DNA of 64,000 nt, from positions 1 to 64,000 of the forward strand of contig NZ_JWLV01000001.1 in NCBI RefSeq assembly GCF_000808535.1. The letters run 5' to 3'. Source of the stretch: Vibrio sinaloensis. Its GTDB lineage: Bacteria > Pseudomonadota > Gammaproteobacteria > Enterobacterales > Vibrionaceae. Positions 47,345-55,755 of this stretch are shown here, piece after piece; within the stretch, counting starts at the first letter, position 1; each line of letters starts with the position of its first letter. A program made the translations under genes and the position numbers. The notes beneath the pieces were generated by a model, which had not been told where the DNA came from, searched no databases, and saw only the letters and a program-made list of their open reading frames with translations.

Positions 47345-48316
47345 TTAAAGATGTTTTACTACTTTTGCTGGTGGAACGCCAAACTCTTTTTTAAACGCAT
47401 TGGTAAAGTTTGCAGGGTGGTTGTAGCCTGCCTCGTAGGCGGCTTCTGTTACCGTGAGTACGCCGCGTTCTAATCCAGTTTTGGCGACGTGAAGCCGTCT
47501 TTGGCGAATGTAACTCTTTACGGTGATGCCCAACTCATCTTTAAAAACACGCTGCAAATTGGATGTACTCATCGAGAAACGAGCAGCCAAGACATCTAAG
47601 CTCATCGGCGCCTCGAGGTGGGTTTCTATAAAATGCAAAATGCGTTTGATGCGTTCAGATTGCGGCGTTTCTTTTGACGCTTTGTGTGTAGAGGTGTTCC
47701 AATCAACCAACGCAAACATTTGTTGAATAAGCTGCAAAGAGAGCGATTCGAGCTCTAGACGAACCAATAGATCGCTTGGTTGCTCGCAGGCGAGGATGCG
47801 TTTAATGACTTCGAGAGTATCGCTATTAATGGGTTGTCTTAAGTAATTGAGATGAGATTGAACAAATTGGTTGGGACATTCGTTTTGATTAAGGCGAGCT
47901 TTAAGCCAGTTTGGCGAGATAACAAGGTTCACTTTAGTGAGTTGATTGTCTTTTTTAATACTGCGATGAAAACTCACTGGATGCGTTAGGTTGACCATAA
48001 GGACTTCGGCGCACCGAGAGCCATCTAACTGAAACTCTAGATCGTCATAGCCAAAAGTGAGCGTACCCTCCAAAACGATAGTCAAAACAACGCAGGGTTT
48101 GATTGACGAGACCACGTGCGTATTCACTAATTCTTGGCTCGTTCCGGCATACAGGGTGAAGGCATCAGGCGCCTCGTAATGAAGGAGTTTGCCCTCAAGG
48201 ATTGGGGAGTTTGCGAACCGGTTTTGGCTAAAGATAACCCTTCGATTTTCTTCGATCACAGTTTTTGTGAGTACCACCTTAGGGATAGAGGTAGGAGTGC
48301 GTGAACCCGGTTCCAT
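47345..48316 (-). CDS. AraC-family regulator, possibly of siderophore uptake
   Basis: 323 residues. An N-terminal sensor domain (about 20-190: CVVLTIVLEGTLTFGYDDLEFQLDG) is followed by two helix-turn-helix motifs at about 225-320: DVLAARFSMSTSNLQRVFKDELGITVKSYIRQRRL and VTEAAYEAGYNHPANFTNAFKKEFG (in pieces). The architecture is PchR-like. In V. cholerae an AraC gene sits beside vctPDGC, so a role in iron uptake is plausible. A tandem repeat just upstream is probably its own operator. Confidence 0.88.
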   Translation of the reverse strand: MEPGSRTPTSIPKVVLTKTVIEENRRVIFSQNRFANSPILEGKLLHYEAPDAFTLYAGTSQELVNTHVVSSIKPCVVLTIVLEGTLTFGYDDLEFQLDGSRCAEVLMVNLTHPVSFHRSIKKDNQLTKVNLVISPNWLKARLNQNECPNQFVQSHLNYLRQPINSDTLEVIKRILACEQPSDLLVRLELESLSLQLIQQMFALVDWNTSTHKASKETPQSERIKRILHFIETHLEAPMSLDVLAARFSMSTSNLQRVFKDELGITVKSYIRQRRLHVAKTGLERGVLTVTEAAYEAGYNHPANFTNAFKKEFGVPPAKVVKHL

Positions 48317-48320
48317 GGTA

Positions 48321-48359
48321 GCGATTCCTCATAACCGTTATGCGATTTGGCATAACCGT
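48321..48359 (-). promoter_or_regulatory. Tandem 21-bp direct repeat, likely AraC-type operator
   Basis: Two copies of GCGATTnnnCATAACCGT start at 48321 and 48342, exactly 21 bp apart, identical at all 15 defined positions. Two helical turns is the classic spacing of AraC-family half-sites. It begins 5 bp upstream of the AraC start codon, so it would act on that gene or on DUF2218. Confidence 0.7.
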
Positions 48360-48397
48360 AAATTCTTCTCGTTAATAAAATTGACACTTATCATACA

Positions 48398-48412
48398 TGC
48401 GAATTGTTTTCA
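48398..48412. promoter_or_regulatory. Possible Fur box between araC-type gene and DUF2218
   Basis: Read on the minus strand, TGAAAACAATTCGCA matches 10 of 14 defined bases of the 7-1-7 Fur motif TGATAATnATTATCA. Weak by itself; context with iron genes raises it. Confidence 0.4.
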
Positions 48413-48494
48413 TTACCAACTAGAGCAATCTCCGATACTAAGCGGATTGAACCCCCACGATTTTAATAAACTGCGCCATTTGCTGAGAATAACA

Positions 48495-48779
48495 ATGGAA
48501 AAAAAGACCACGATTTACTCCGAACACGCGAGCAAGTATATAACAGTATTGTGTCGCCACTTTGCGCGAAAAGTAGACGCCGAGTGGGATGAAGTGAGCG
48601 GCAATGTGGTCTTTCCTATGGGGGAAGTCGAAATGCAAGTTGACCCATCACGCTCAGCACTTACCATTTACTGCCGTGCTGATGGGGAGGGCAAGCTCAA
48701 CGCTGTCATGGCTATTATCGAATCCCATGTCCACCTTTTTGCTCGCCGTGAGCCCATCGAGCTAGTGTGGGAGCCTTAA
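48495..48779 (+). CDS. DUF2218 family protein
   Basis: 94 residues from the ATG at 48495; a long upstream extension of the frame runs back through the regulator gene and is rejected. DUF2218 pattern: IYSEHASKYITVLCRHFARK, ...GEVEMQVDPSRSALTIYCRA and IIESHVHLFARREPIELVW. Small cytoplasmic protein; homologues are often found near siderophore genes, function unknown. Divergent from the AraC gene; the stop overlaps the convergent GGDEF-EAL gene by 4 bp. Confidence 0.85.
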   Translation: MEKKTTIYSEHASKYITVLCRHFARKVDAEWDEVSGNVVFPMGEVEMQVDPSRSALTIYCRADGEGKLNAVMAIIESHVHLFARREPIELVWEP

Positions 48780-50377
48780 TTCGCTAGTTCGTCAATTAGC
48801 GGTGGGTTGTGGTTTAGCGTCCATAAAATCGCGTCTTCTAGCGGGATTGCCGGACTGTAATAAAACCCCTGAATATAATCGCAGCCATACTTATTTAAAA
48901 TGTGCAAAATTTCTTGTTGCTCCACACCTTCTGCAACCACGCTATAGCCTAGCCCATGTGCTAGTGAGATAGCGTTAGACACAATCGAGCGATTACGTTC
49001 ATTTCGCTCTAACTGATACAAGAAAGAGCGATCGATTTTGATTTGATCAACAGGTAGATCGCGCAGCAATGACAGTGAAGAGTATCCGGTACCAAAATCG
49101 TCCAAGCTTATTTTAAATCCGAGCGATTTTAAGGACTCAAGACGCTTTTCTGGGCTACGTAAGCGGTTAATTGCGGTACTTTCTGTTATTTCCAGCACAA
49201 TAGATTTGGTTAGTGATGGTGAGCGCGCCGTTAAGGCGATGAGCTGGTTTTCTAGGTTTTTGCCCATGAGATCTTTCGCTGACAAATTAACATGCACGGG
49301 GTTGTGGATGCCATGCTGATGAAAAATTTCTATATCTTCAGCGACATGGTCGAGTAACCATTCAGTGATGGAGGTAATTTTGTTGCTTTGCTCTGCAACG
49401 GGGATAAATTCAACCGGACTGATTGTCGTGCCGTCGGGTTTAACCCAACGCATCAGCGCTTCATACCCGCAAACTAGGTTGAGTTTACTGCTCACAATGG
49501 GTTGATAGTATATTCTGAACTGTTGTTTCACTAGTGCTTCGTCAATGGCGTGTGAGATGGCCAGTTTCTGCCTTGCGCCTTGGTTCATGGAGGGATCGAA
49601 TTTAGCGCTTTCTCTGCCGCTGCGCTTTGCCCAATACATGGCCACATCGGCTGCGTTGATGACTTGCTCTGCGTCCTTACCTTGCTCTGGGTATCGGCTA
49701 ATGCCAACGATAGCACTGCTAGTGAACTCGAAGCCATCAATAGAGAATGTCTTCTTAAGTTCACTGTTGATCGTGTTTGCAAGGGATTGAATCGCAAGAT
49801 CATTTTGATTTGGGCAAATGACAATAAACTCGTCACCCCCAATTCTGGCGACAAAATCGCCACGGTTTAGGTTGGAGGCAATGCGCTGACCGATTTGAAC
49901 CAGCAGTTGATCACCACAAAAATGCCCCATGCCATCATTGACCTGCTTAAAATTGACCACGTCGACCATTAAAAGGTGAAAGGGGATTTGGTTCTCTATC
50001 AAACCGTTGATCGTTTCAATGCAGTGTTTCCGGTTTGGTAGAGAGGTTAGGGGATCATGAAGGGCGTTGTACTTTTCTTCTTCCGCCAAGTGGTGAAGTT
50101 TTTTGATGGTGTTGAGGCTGAAGGTGGTCACCATGTAAACAAACACACTGCCTGAAAAGAGAATAATGGATAAGCCGAACACCACATTGTTGACTTGCTG
50201 TGTCACTAGAAGAGACACCAAAACCGACGTGTAACCAATCACAAACAAAGTAATTAACAAGCTGAGTGCTTGCCAACTTTTGTGTTTAGTTTTGGCGCAA
50301 ATTTGGCGAGCAGGAACCAAGCCAAATAGCAGCAACAAGATGCCAGCAATGATGAGAAGAATCGCTAATGTATACAA
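48776..50377 (-). CDS. Membrane GGDEF-EAL protein
   Basis: 533 residues. Three N-terminal hydrophobic segments (about 4-20, 37-58, 66-88), then GGDEF (about 100-265; DPLTSLPNRKHCIETI, IGGDEFIVICP intact) and EAL (about 275-525; YEALMRWVKPDG, LEITESTAINR, LDDFGTGYSSL, VVAEGVEQQEI intact). Both catalytic motifs look complete, so the protein could make or break c-di-GMP; many such proteins act mainly as phosphodiesterases. It has no periplasmic sensor of any size. Confidence 0.92.
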   Translation of the reverse strand: MYTLAILLIIAGILLLLFGLVPARQICAKTKHKSWQALSLLITLFVIGYTSVLVSLLVTQQVNNVVFGLSIILFSGSVFVYMVTTFSLNTIKKLHHLAEEEKYNALHDPLTSLPNRKHCIETINGLIENQIPFHLLMVDVVNFKQVNDGMGHFCGDQLLVQIGQRIASNLNRGDFVARIGGDEFIVICPNQNDLAIQSLANTINSELKKTFSIDGFEFTSSAIVGISRYPEQGKDAEQVINAADVAMYWAKRSGRESAKFDPSMNQGARQKLAISHAIDEALVKQQFRIYYQPIVSSKLNLVCGYEALMRWVKPDGTTISPVEFIPVAEQSNKITSITEWLLDHVAEDIEIFHQHGIHNPVHVNLSAKDLMGKNLENQLIALTARSPSLTKSIVLEITESTAINRLRSPEKRLESLKSLGFKISLDDFGTGYSSLSLLRDLPVDQIKIDRSFLYQLERNERNRSIVSNAISLAHGLGYSVVAEGVEQQEILHILNKYGCDYIQGFYYSPAIPLEDAILWTLNHNPPLIDELAN

Positions 50378-50667
50378 GTTGACACCATTGATCGTCGATA
50401 GACCCTTCAGGTTACGCTCAAAAACAGATGCAGAAATGAAATCGTTTGCATTATGTATAGTGTAGAGCTTTCGAGACTGTTTATAAAACTCACATTAATT
50501 TTTACGATCGAATTAAATTGACAGTTGCTTTAGATCAACAAAAGTTATTTGTTTTGTTTAATTTAGCTAAAGAAAGTTGAAAGATTCAAAAAAAATTGAA
50601 TAATGGTATCCATAACGATACAAGCATAGTGCTTTCAATACACGGTCTGAAACAGGATACATCCCTC

Positions 50668-51861
50668 ATGTCAAATTCGTATGTGCTGGTTATTAACTCA
50701 GGTAGCTCATCACTTAAGTTTGCTGTTATCGATTCTAAGTCGGGTGACGCGATTGTCTCTGGTCTTGGTGAGTGCTTCGGTCTTCCAGAAGCCGTCATCA
50801 GCTGGAAATACAATGGTGAGAAAACGGAAGAAGCGATCACTGCCCCAGATAACCACCATCAACATGCCATCAACCGTATTGTTGCTTTGATGGAAACACT
50901 AGGCTTCACACAAGATTTAGTTGCTGTGGGACACCGTATCGTTCACGGTGGTGAGAAGTTCACTTCAACGGTTCGTATTAATGATGAAGTGCTCGCAGAA
51001 ATTGAAAACCTGTCTGACTTGGCTCCGCTCCACAACCCTGCAGGCGCAAAAGGTATTCAAGCTGCAATGCAAGCATTCCCGAGCCTTCCTCAATTTGCTG
51101 TCTTTGATACAGCGTTCCACCAAACGATGCCGCAAAAGGCATTTACAGGTGCTATCTCGAACGAATTGTACAAAGAATACGGCATCCGTCGATACGGTTT
51201 CCACGGCACTAGTCATTACTTTGTTAGCCGCGAAGCAGCGAAAATGCTTAACAAATCTGTTGAAGAGGCGAGCTTTATCTCTGTTCACTTGGGGAATGGC
51301 GCATCAGTGTGTGCGATCGAAAATGGTGAGTCAGTAGATACGTCTATGGGCTTCACACCGTTAGCAGGCTTAATGATGGGCACACGCTCTGGTGACCTAG
51401 ATCCTGGTGTGATTGAGTTCCTAATCAAAAAAGGTTGGACGACAGAGCAAGTCTTCGAAACGCTGAACAAGAAATCAGGTTTCTTAGGTGTCTCAGGTCT
51501 AACGTCAGACGCTCGTGGCATCTTAGAAGCGATGGAAGAAGGTCACGAGGGCGCAAAACTGGCGTTCGAAGTGTTTACCTACCGAGTGGCGAAGTACATT
51601 GGTTCTTACCTAATCCCACTTAGCAACCTAGACGCGATTATTTTTACCGGTGGTATCGGTGAAAACTCACTGCCGATTCGCCGCGAAATCTTAAACAACC
51701 TTAAGTTACTAGGCTTCGTTGAAGATGAAAAAGGCAACGAAGCTGCACGTTTTGGTAACGCAGGTATCATCGCGAAGTCATCAATTCTTGATGCTGTCGC
51801 TATGGTTATCCCAACCAACGAGGAATTTGTGATTGCTCAGCAGTCGGTTGAGTTGCTGTAA
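50668..51861 (+). CDS. ackA: Acetate kinase
   Basis: 397 residues from the ATG at 50668 with AGGAT about 10 bp before it; an extended frame upstream lacks a site. Signatures VLVINSGSSSLKFAVID (residues 4-20), DTAFHQTMPQKAF, GFHGTSHYFVS and FTGGIGENS are complete. It interconverts acetate + ATP and acetyl phosphate + ADP. There is no pta gene beside it, so this is probably the second, orphan acetate kinase of a vibrio. A hairpin follows. Confidence 0.95.
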   Translation: MSNSYVLVINSGSSSLKFAVIDSKSGDAIVSGLGECFGLPEAVISWKYNGEKTEEAITAPDNHHQHAINRIVALMETLGFTQDLVAVGHRIVHGGEKFTSTVRINDEVLAEIENLSDLAPLHNPAGAKGIQAAMQAFPSLPQFAVFDTAFHQTMPQKAFTGAISNELYKEYGIRRYGFHGTSHYFVSREAAKMLNKSVEEASFISVHLGNGASVCAIENGESVDTSMGFTPLAGLMMGTRSGDLDPGVIEFLIKKGWTTEQVFETLNKKSGFLGVSGLTSDARGILEAMEEGHEGAKLAFEVFTYRVAKYIGSYLIPLSNLDAIIFTGGIGENSLPIRREILNNLKLLGFVEDEKGNEAARFGNAGIIAKSSILDAVAMVIPTNEEFVIAQQSVELL

Positions 51862-51883
51862 TAGCATTTAAAATCAGATAGAT

Positions 51884-51909
51884 AAAAGCGAGCTTCGAGC
51901 TCGCTTTTT
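51884..51909. terminator. Terminator between ackA and rcnR
   Basis: AAAAGCGAGCT/AGCTCGCTTTT perfect stem with TCG loop; T-runs on both strands between convergent genes. Confidence 0.92.
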
Positions 51910-51919
51910 ATTGGAACAA

Positions 51920-52192
51920 TCACTTAATGTAAGAGTCGAGAACCTTCAGCACCACTTCCATATCTGCTTCACGTTGCTCTTTGTCTTCTTCAAGTACAAC
52001 GTGCTCTAGCAAGTGACCTTTGATTACCTCTCGCATCAAGCCATTTACCGCGCCTCGAATAGCAGCAATCTGCTGCAACACATCTTGGCATTCATGCTCT
52101 TCTTCAAGCATTTTTTTAAGTCCATTCACCTGACCCTGTATTTTACTGACTCGGGTGTTGAGCTTCTTTTGAGCTCGGGTTGTATGTGACAT
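51920..52192 (-). CDS. rcnR: RcnR, nickel/cobalt-responsive repressor
   Basis: 90 residues, all-helical CsoR/RcnR fold. The metal ligands fit RcnR exactly: His3, Cys35, His60 and His64, distinguishing it from FrmR and CsoR. DNA-contacting start [20 protein letters not shown]. It represses rcnA when no Ni(II)/Co(II) is bound. It is divergent from rcnA, with two operator-like sites in between. Confidence 0.93.
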   Translation of the reverse strand: MSHTTRAQKKLNTRVSKIQGQVNGLKKMLEEEHECQDVLQQIAAIRGAVNGLMREVIKGHLLEHVVLEEDKEQREADMEVVLKVLDSYIK

Positions 52193-52251
52193 GGCTTATC
52201 TTCTTTAGTTATGGGCTGAGCGATTCTAACCGATAATGTAGCACTCCATTT

Positions 52252-52288
52252 ATACTGGGGGGTAGTATTTAATACTGGGGGGGAGTAT
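52252..52288. promoter_or_regulatory. Two RcnR operators
   Basis: ATACTGGGGGGTAGTAT (52252-52268) and ATACTGGGGGGGAGTAT (52272-52288): a G-tract flanked by inverted TACT/AGTA, the known RcnR site form, 20 bp apart and placed between divergent rcnR and rcnA. Confidence 0.9.
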
Positions 52289-52325
52289 AGTTTGTTGCAA
52301 ATAACAAAACACAGCAGGGATACGG

Positions 52326-53402
52326 ATGGATTTTGTCGCGCTACTCCAACAAGGTAATGGATGGTTCTTTATTCCCAGTGCCATTTTACTTGGTGCTTTG
52401 CATGGCCTTGAGCCCGGACACTCGAAAACAATGATGGCGGCGTTTATTGTTGCAGTTAAAGGAACAGTCAAACAAGCAGTGATGCTGGGGTTGGCAGCCA
52501 CACTTTCTCATACTGCTATCGTATGGTTGATTGCTGTTGGTGGGATGTACATCAGCCAGAAGTTCACGGCTGAAGCGACTGAGCCTTGGATGCAACTCAT
52601 CTCAGGCATCATTATTGTCTCGACAGGTTTATGGATGTTTTGGAGAACGTGGAGCGATGAGCGAGCTTGGCGTAAAGCTCATTCTCATGTCCATGATTGG
52701 ACCACTCAAGTCGTTGATACAGGGCACGGGCATGTTTCGATCTCTATTACAGAAGAGGGGGCCCACCACCGTTTTCAGTTGCGAACACTCCATGGTAAGC
52801 CTTTAACGGCGGAAAGTGTCAAGGTTTCAGCACCGAGCAACAACGCCCAATCTACTGATACCTATCACTTTATTGAGCGTGATGGATACTTAGAATCGGC
52901 ATCCTGCATTGAAGCCTCTGATGATTTGTCTGTCACATTGGTTATTGGACACCACGACCATACCCATGATTTTGATGTACATTTTAGTTCAAGAGCTCAT
53001 TCAGGAAGTGATAACAAGGAATATCAAGATGCACATGAACGTGCTCACGCTTTGGATATTCAAAAGCGGTTTGAGAACCGAAATGTTACGAATGGGCAAA
53101 TACTGCTTTTTGGTTTAACTGGTGGCTTAATTCCATGTCCTGCAGCGGTAACGGTTTTGCTTATTTGTTTGCAACTTAAGGCTATATCCCTTGGTGCTAC
53201 TCTGGTTGTGTCATTCAGTGTTGGCTTAGCTCTCACTCTGGTTGCAGTTGGCGTTGTGGCAGCCGTGGGGGTACAAAAAGCGACATCTAAATGGAGTGGT
53301 TTGAACGATGTTGCACGCCGAGCACCTTATTTATCGGGCGTTTTGATCTGTGCTGTTGGCTTATACATGGGTATGCACGGATATACATCGTTGATGAGCT
53401 AA
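52326..53402 (+). CDS. rcnA: RcnA, nickel/cobalt efflux permease with enlarged central domain
   Basis: 358 residues. The N-terminal half (GNGWFFIPSAILLGALHGLEPGHSKTMMAAF in pieces) and C-terminal half (LFGLTGGLIPCPAAVTVLLI) closely follow E. coli RcnA. The His-rich loop between them is replaced by a larger segment (about 118-240) with HSHVHDW, a beta-rich stretch GHVSISITEEGAHHRFQL...YHFIERDGYLESASC, then GHHDHTHDFDVHF. The family member in E. coli has 274 residues, so about 84 are extra. It exports Ni/Co across the inner membrane. Confidence 0.92.
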   Translation: MDFVALLQQGNGWFFIPSAILLGALHGLEPGHSKTMMAAFIVAVKGTVKQAVMLGLAATLSHTAIVWLIAVGGMYISQKFTAEATEPWMQLISGIIIVSTGLWMFWRTWSDERAWRKAHSHVHDWTTQVVDTGHGHVSISITEEGAHHRFQLRTLHGKPLTAESVKVSAPSNNAQSTDTYHFIERDGYLESASCIEASDDLSVTLVIGHHDHTHDFDVHFSSRAHSGSDNKEYQDAHERAHALDIQKRFENRNVTNGQILLFGLTGGLIPCPAAVTVLLICLQLKAISLGATLVVSFSVGLALTLVAVGVVAAVGVQKATSKWSGLNDVARRAPYLSGVLICAVGLYMGMHGYTSLMS

Positions 53403-53416
53403 GCTCTGAGTGATTC

Positions 53417-53473
53417 AATTGGCACTCCGTCAGAAAGCGTACCGCTTTCTAATCAACGGTTAAAATGCCAATT
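53417..53473. repeat. Nested inverted repeat downstream of rcnA
   Basis: Outer arms AATTGGCA (53417-53424) and TGCCAATT (53466-53473) enclose an inner hairpin AGAAAGCG/CGCTTTCT (53432-53450). It may end rcnA transcription; there is no T-run. Confidence 0.45.
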
Positions 53474-53499
53474 CAACCATTTAGAAGTTTCAGTTAGTT

Positions 53500-53838
53500 T
53501 CAGTCTATTCGAGTAATAAAGGTTTGCTCGTCATCAACAAAGGCGACGAAGCCACCATGATAGATAAACACTCGACCGCGCCCTTCAACGAGACAGGCAA
53601 GCTGAGGGTTCAAATCTTCTCCTATGTCCTTGCTTTGAAATGTACCTGTATCAGTGATCACGCCACTGAGTTTAGGCAGATACCCATAAGCGCGCTTGGC
53701 TTGATCAATCAAGCTCAACTCGCTGGTGGTAGAAAAATAAGAGGGAATGGCACCGGCTTCTTCTATGAAAAGAGGCTTCAGCTCTTCAAAAGCGGTAATC
53801 ACTAGCCAGTCAATATCGTTTACGTGATGAATAAACAT
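53500..53838 (-). CDS. Hypothetical protein, 112 residues
   Basis: Start taken at the ATG 53838; a TTG at 53850 is an alternative. No signal peptide or membrane segment. Readable parts: DIDWLVITAFEELKPLFIEEAG, LPKLSGVITDTGTFQSKD and RVFIYHGGFVAFVDDEQTFI. I do not recognise the family. Between rcnA and a + strand hypothetical gene. Confidence 0.65.
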   Translation of the reverse strand: MFIHHVNDIDWLVITAFEELKPLFIEEAGAIPSYFSTTSELSLIDQAKRAYGYLPKLSGVITDTGTFQSKDIGEDLNPQLACLVEGRGRVFIYHGGFVAFVDDEQTFITRID

Positions 53839-53994
53839 AGAGTGTCTCAATAATTCTGATGGCGCGATTTTATCACTATAAGGTGAGCTAAGAACAGTTT
53901 AGCCAATAGGGGAGTGAATAAAATCCTCCGCCCAATCTTGTTCAAGACAATGTAGACTTGGACCCTTTCAAAGTTTAAAGACGGAGTTTTCTTT

Positions 53995-54318
53995 ATGCGC
54001 AAATCAGATAAGAAGGTCGAAAACCTTATTAGAGAGGTGCTGACCGAAGTTTGTGAAAATACATTAAAGGGCTACGATGGTTTTCTATGGGTGACTCATA
54101 CCGTCAAACACGCCGCGTTTCCACAAAGCCTAGAAATTGTCTGCGTATTTGAATCTGACCAAGACCGAGCCAGTTTTCTCGAGGGCGAAGGGCAACAGCA
54201 TGTCTCCACAACCATCCAAAACGCATTTGATAAGGCCGGTGTTCAACTAAAGAACGCGAGCAAGCATATTCGCTACGATGTTCAACAAAGTCGTAATGGC
54301 CGCCAACAAAGAAAGTGA
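53995..54318 (+). CDS. Hypothetical protein, 107 residues
   Basis: Good GGAG site before the ATG. Basic at both ends: RKSDKKVENLIREVLTEVCENTLKGYDGFLWVTHTV, ending KHIRYDVQQSRNGRQQRK (in pieces). Homologues in vibrios are sometimes labelled Fis-family regulator, but I see no helix-turn-helix that would support this. Function unknown, probably cytoplasmic. Confidence 0.72.
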   Translation: MRKSDKKVENLIREVLTEVCENTLKGYDGFLWVTHTVKHAAFPQSLEIVCVFESDQDRASFLEGEGQQHVSTTIQNAFDKAGVQLKNASKHIRYDVQQSRNGRQQRK

Positions 54319-54473
54319 ATGAAGTGTTGTTGGGGGAACTCATTTGTGCCCCAAAATGAGTTATAGCCATGTATTGTGACGAGAAAAGATAGTCGAATTG
54401 GCCGAAGAAAAACTACTAGTACATTCTATTTATGGAGACTTTAACGTTGGTTGATTCAGCTCATTATGAACTA

Positions 54474-54496
54474 GGTTACTAAAAGTATACTAATTG
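54474..54496 (+). promoter_or_regulatory. HxlR-regulon element, copy 1
   Basis: GGTTACTAAAAGTATACTA plus ATTG. It contains TACTA twice, 11 bp apart (one helical turn). Upstream of the HxlR gene. Confidence 0.65.
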
Positions 54497-54509
54497 TATT
54501 CAAACTCTA

Positions 54510-54528
54510 GGTAACTAAAATATACCGT
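54510..54528 (+). promoter_or_regulatory. HxlR-regulon element, copy 2 (degenerate)
   Basis: GGTAACTAAAATATACCGT, 36 bp after copy 1. A half-copy TTAGGTAACTAC follows at 54542-54553. All lie in the 339-bp leader (54319-54657) of the HxlR gene, which holds no other feature. Confidence 0.55.
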
Positions 54529-54657
54529 AAGACGCTCGCCATTAGGTAACTACCCTTACACCTATTCGATGTGCGTACTCAATAACTATGAGTGACGTTT
54601 TTATTATCAATGCTGATAAACTACGTTGCTTAGCTTCTCCAAATGACGCGGGGCTGT

Positions 54658-55023
54658 ATGAAAGCAAAAGTTGAAGTTGATTCAAAAGGGCGTAAGAGCG
54701 TTGTTGGTGCCTGTATCGAGCCTTGTGCGATAGAAAAAGGTATGAGGATTTTGGGTTCAAAATGGAAGGGCTCAATTATCTACCACCTGAAAGATGGTCC
54801 CGTGAGATTCAATGACCTTTCAAGAATGTTGGGCGGTGCAAGCAAGAAGATGGTTGACCAGCGTCTAAAAGAACTAGAAAGTGAAAAGATGGTAATACGT
54901 CGTGTACTTAACGATAAACCGCTGGCAGTCAGTTACGAACTCACTGAGTTTGGACGTAGTGCGTTAACGATTCTCGATGAGTTGAGAAAATGGTCAGAAA
55001 GCAACAATGTGCAACTCAAATAA
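54658..55023 (+). CDS. HxlR-family transcriptional regulator
   Basis: 121 residues from the ATG at 54658; an ATG 15 bp upstream is equally possible. Winged helix with the family mark CAIEKGMRILGSKWKGSIIYHLKDGPVRFNDLSRMLGG (in pieces) and KMVDQRLKELESEKMVIRRV. The Cys before the first helix (EPCAIEKG) is the position used for redox or electrophile sensing in relatives such as HypR and QorR. Neighbouring targets are a peroxiredoxin-like, a FrnE-like and a quinone reductase gene. Confidence 0.88.
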   Translation: MKAKVEVDSKGRKSVVGACIEPCAIEKGMRILGSKWKGSIIYHLKDGPVRFNDLSRMLGGASKKMVDQRLKELESEKMVIRRVLNDKPLAVSYELTEFGRSALTILDELRKWSESNNVQLK

Positions 55024-55125
55024 TGAATGTTCCGCTAAAATAGCGTGAGCAACATTCGTCCATCTCCCTCTTTAACGTAACAAGGCAACCAATATGGTTG
55101 CCTTGTTGTCTTTCGAGCTGAAGGT

Positions 55126-55665
55126 TCAATAATCTAGCGTGCCACGGATAGGGTAGTTATTCTCTGGGTTACGAATCCATGCCAAACCTCGGGTTAGTGC
55201 ACCGAGCTCTGGTCTGACAAACGGGTTATTGGATAGGTCAACCACGTGTAAGTTTCCGTGCTCATTGACCACAAACAACCCCGGCTCTGCAAAGTTATGA
55301 TCGGTTTCGGCTTCAGAGCGTGGTAGCGATATATAAAGCCCCAGAGTCTTCATTTGTTGCTCAGTAAGCCCATAGGCGATTGGAAAACTGATATCGAGTT
55401 TTTCTAGGTGCTGCTCCAATTGTTGCTTCGAGTCACCAGAGACAGCCAGAATATCAACGCCTGAGTCACTAAATGCTTGTTTATAGGTCTCAATTTCATT
55501 GAGGTACTTGGTGCAAAGTGGACAGTGTTTGCCACGATAAACAAACACCGCTTGCCATGTTGCATCACCTTGAGGTTGACCTAGCTTGACTTTGGTTCCA
55601 TCAAGCTTTGTTGCCTCCAAAGAAGGAAAAGCGTCACCCGCTTTGAGTTTTTTTGAGTATGTCAT
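55126..55665 (-). CDS. AhpC/TSA (redoxin) family protein
   Basis: 179 residues from the ATG at 55665 (AGGAGCTCAG upstream); a longer frame begins 8 residues earlier. Thioredoxin fold with a CxxC-type site RGKHCPLCTKYL near residue 45, followed by DSGVDILAVSGDSKQQLEQHL and GLFVVNEHG. It likely reduces a peroxide or disulfide; the CPLC motif differs from the single peroxidatic Cys of standard AhpC. An operator-like repeat stands just upstream. Confidence 0.85.
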   Translation of the reverse strand: MTYSKKLKAGDAFPSLEATKLDGTKVKLGQPQGDATWQAVFVYRGKHCPLCTKYLNEIETYKQAFSDSGVDILAVSGDSKQQLEQHLEKLDISFPIAYGLTEQQMKTLGLYISLPRSEAETDHNFAEPGLFVVNEHGNLHVVDLSNNPFVRPELGALTRGLAWIRNPENNYPIRGTLDY

Positions 55666-55734
55666 CTGAGCTCCTGAGATTGAGGTCACAACAAGTTAGA
55701 AAAAAGATAAGGCACTAAGAAACAAGTTGCAACC

Positions 55735-55755
55735 GGTATACTTTTAGTAACCTAG
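55735..55755 (-). promoter_or_regulatory. HxlR-regulon element, copy 3
   Basis: Minus-strand reading CTAGGTTACTAAAAGTATAC then C, 70 bp before the redoxin start; overlaps the stop of the FrnE-like gene. Confidence 0.65.
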
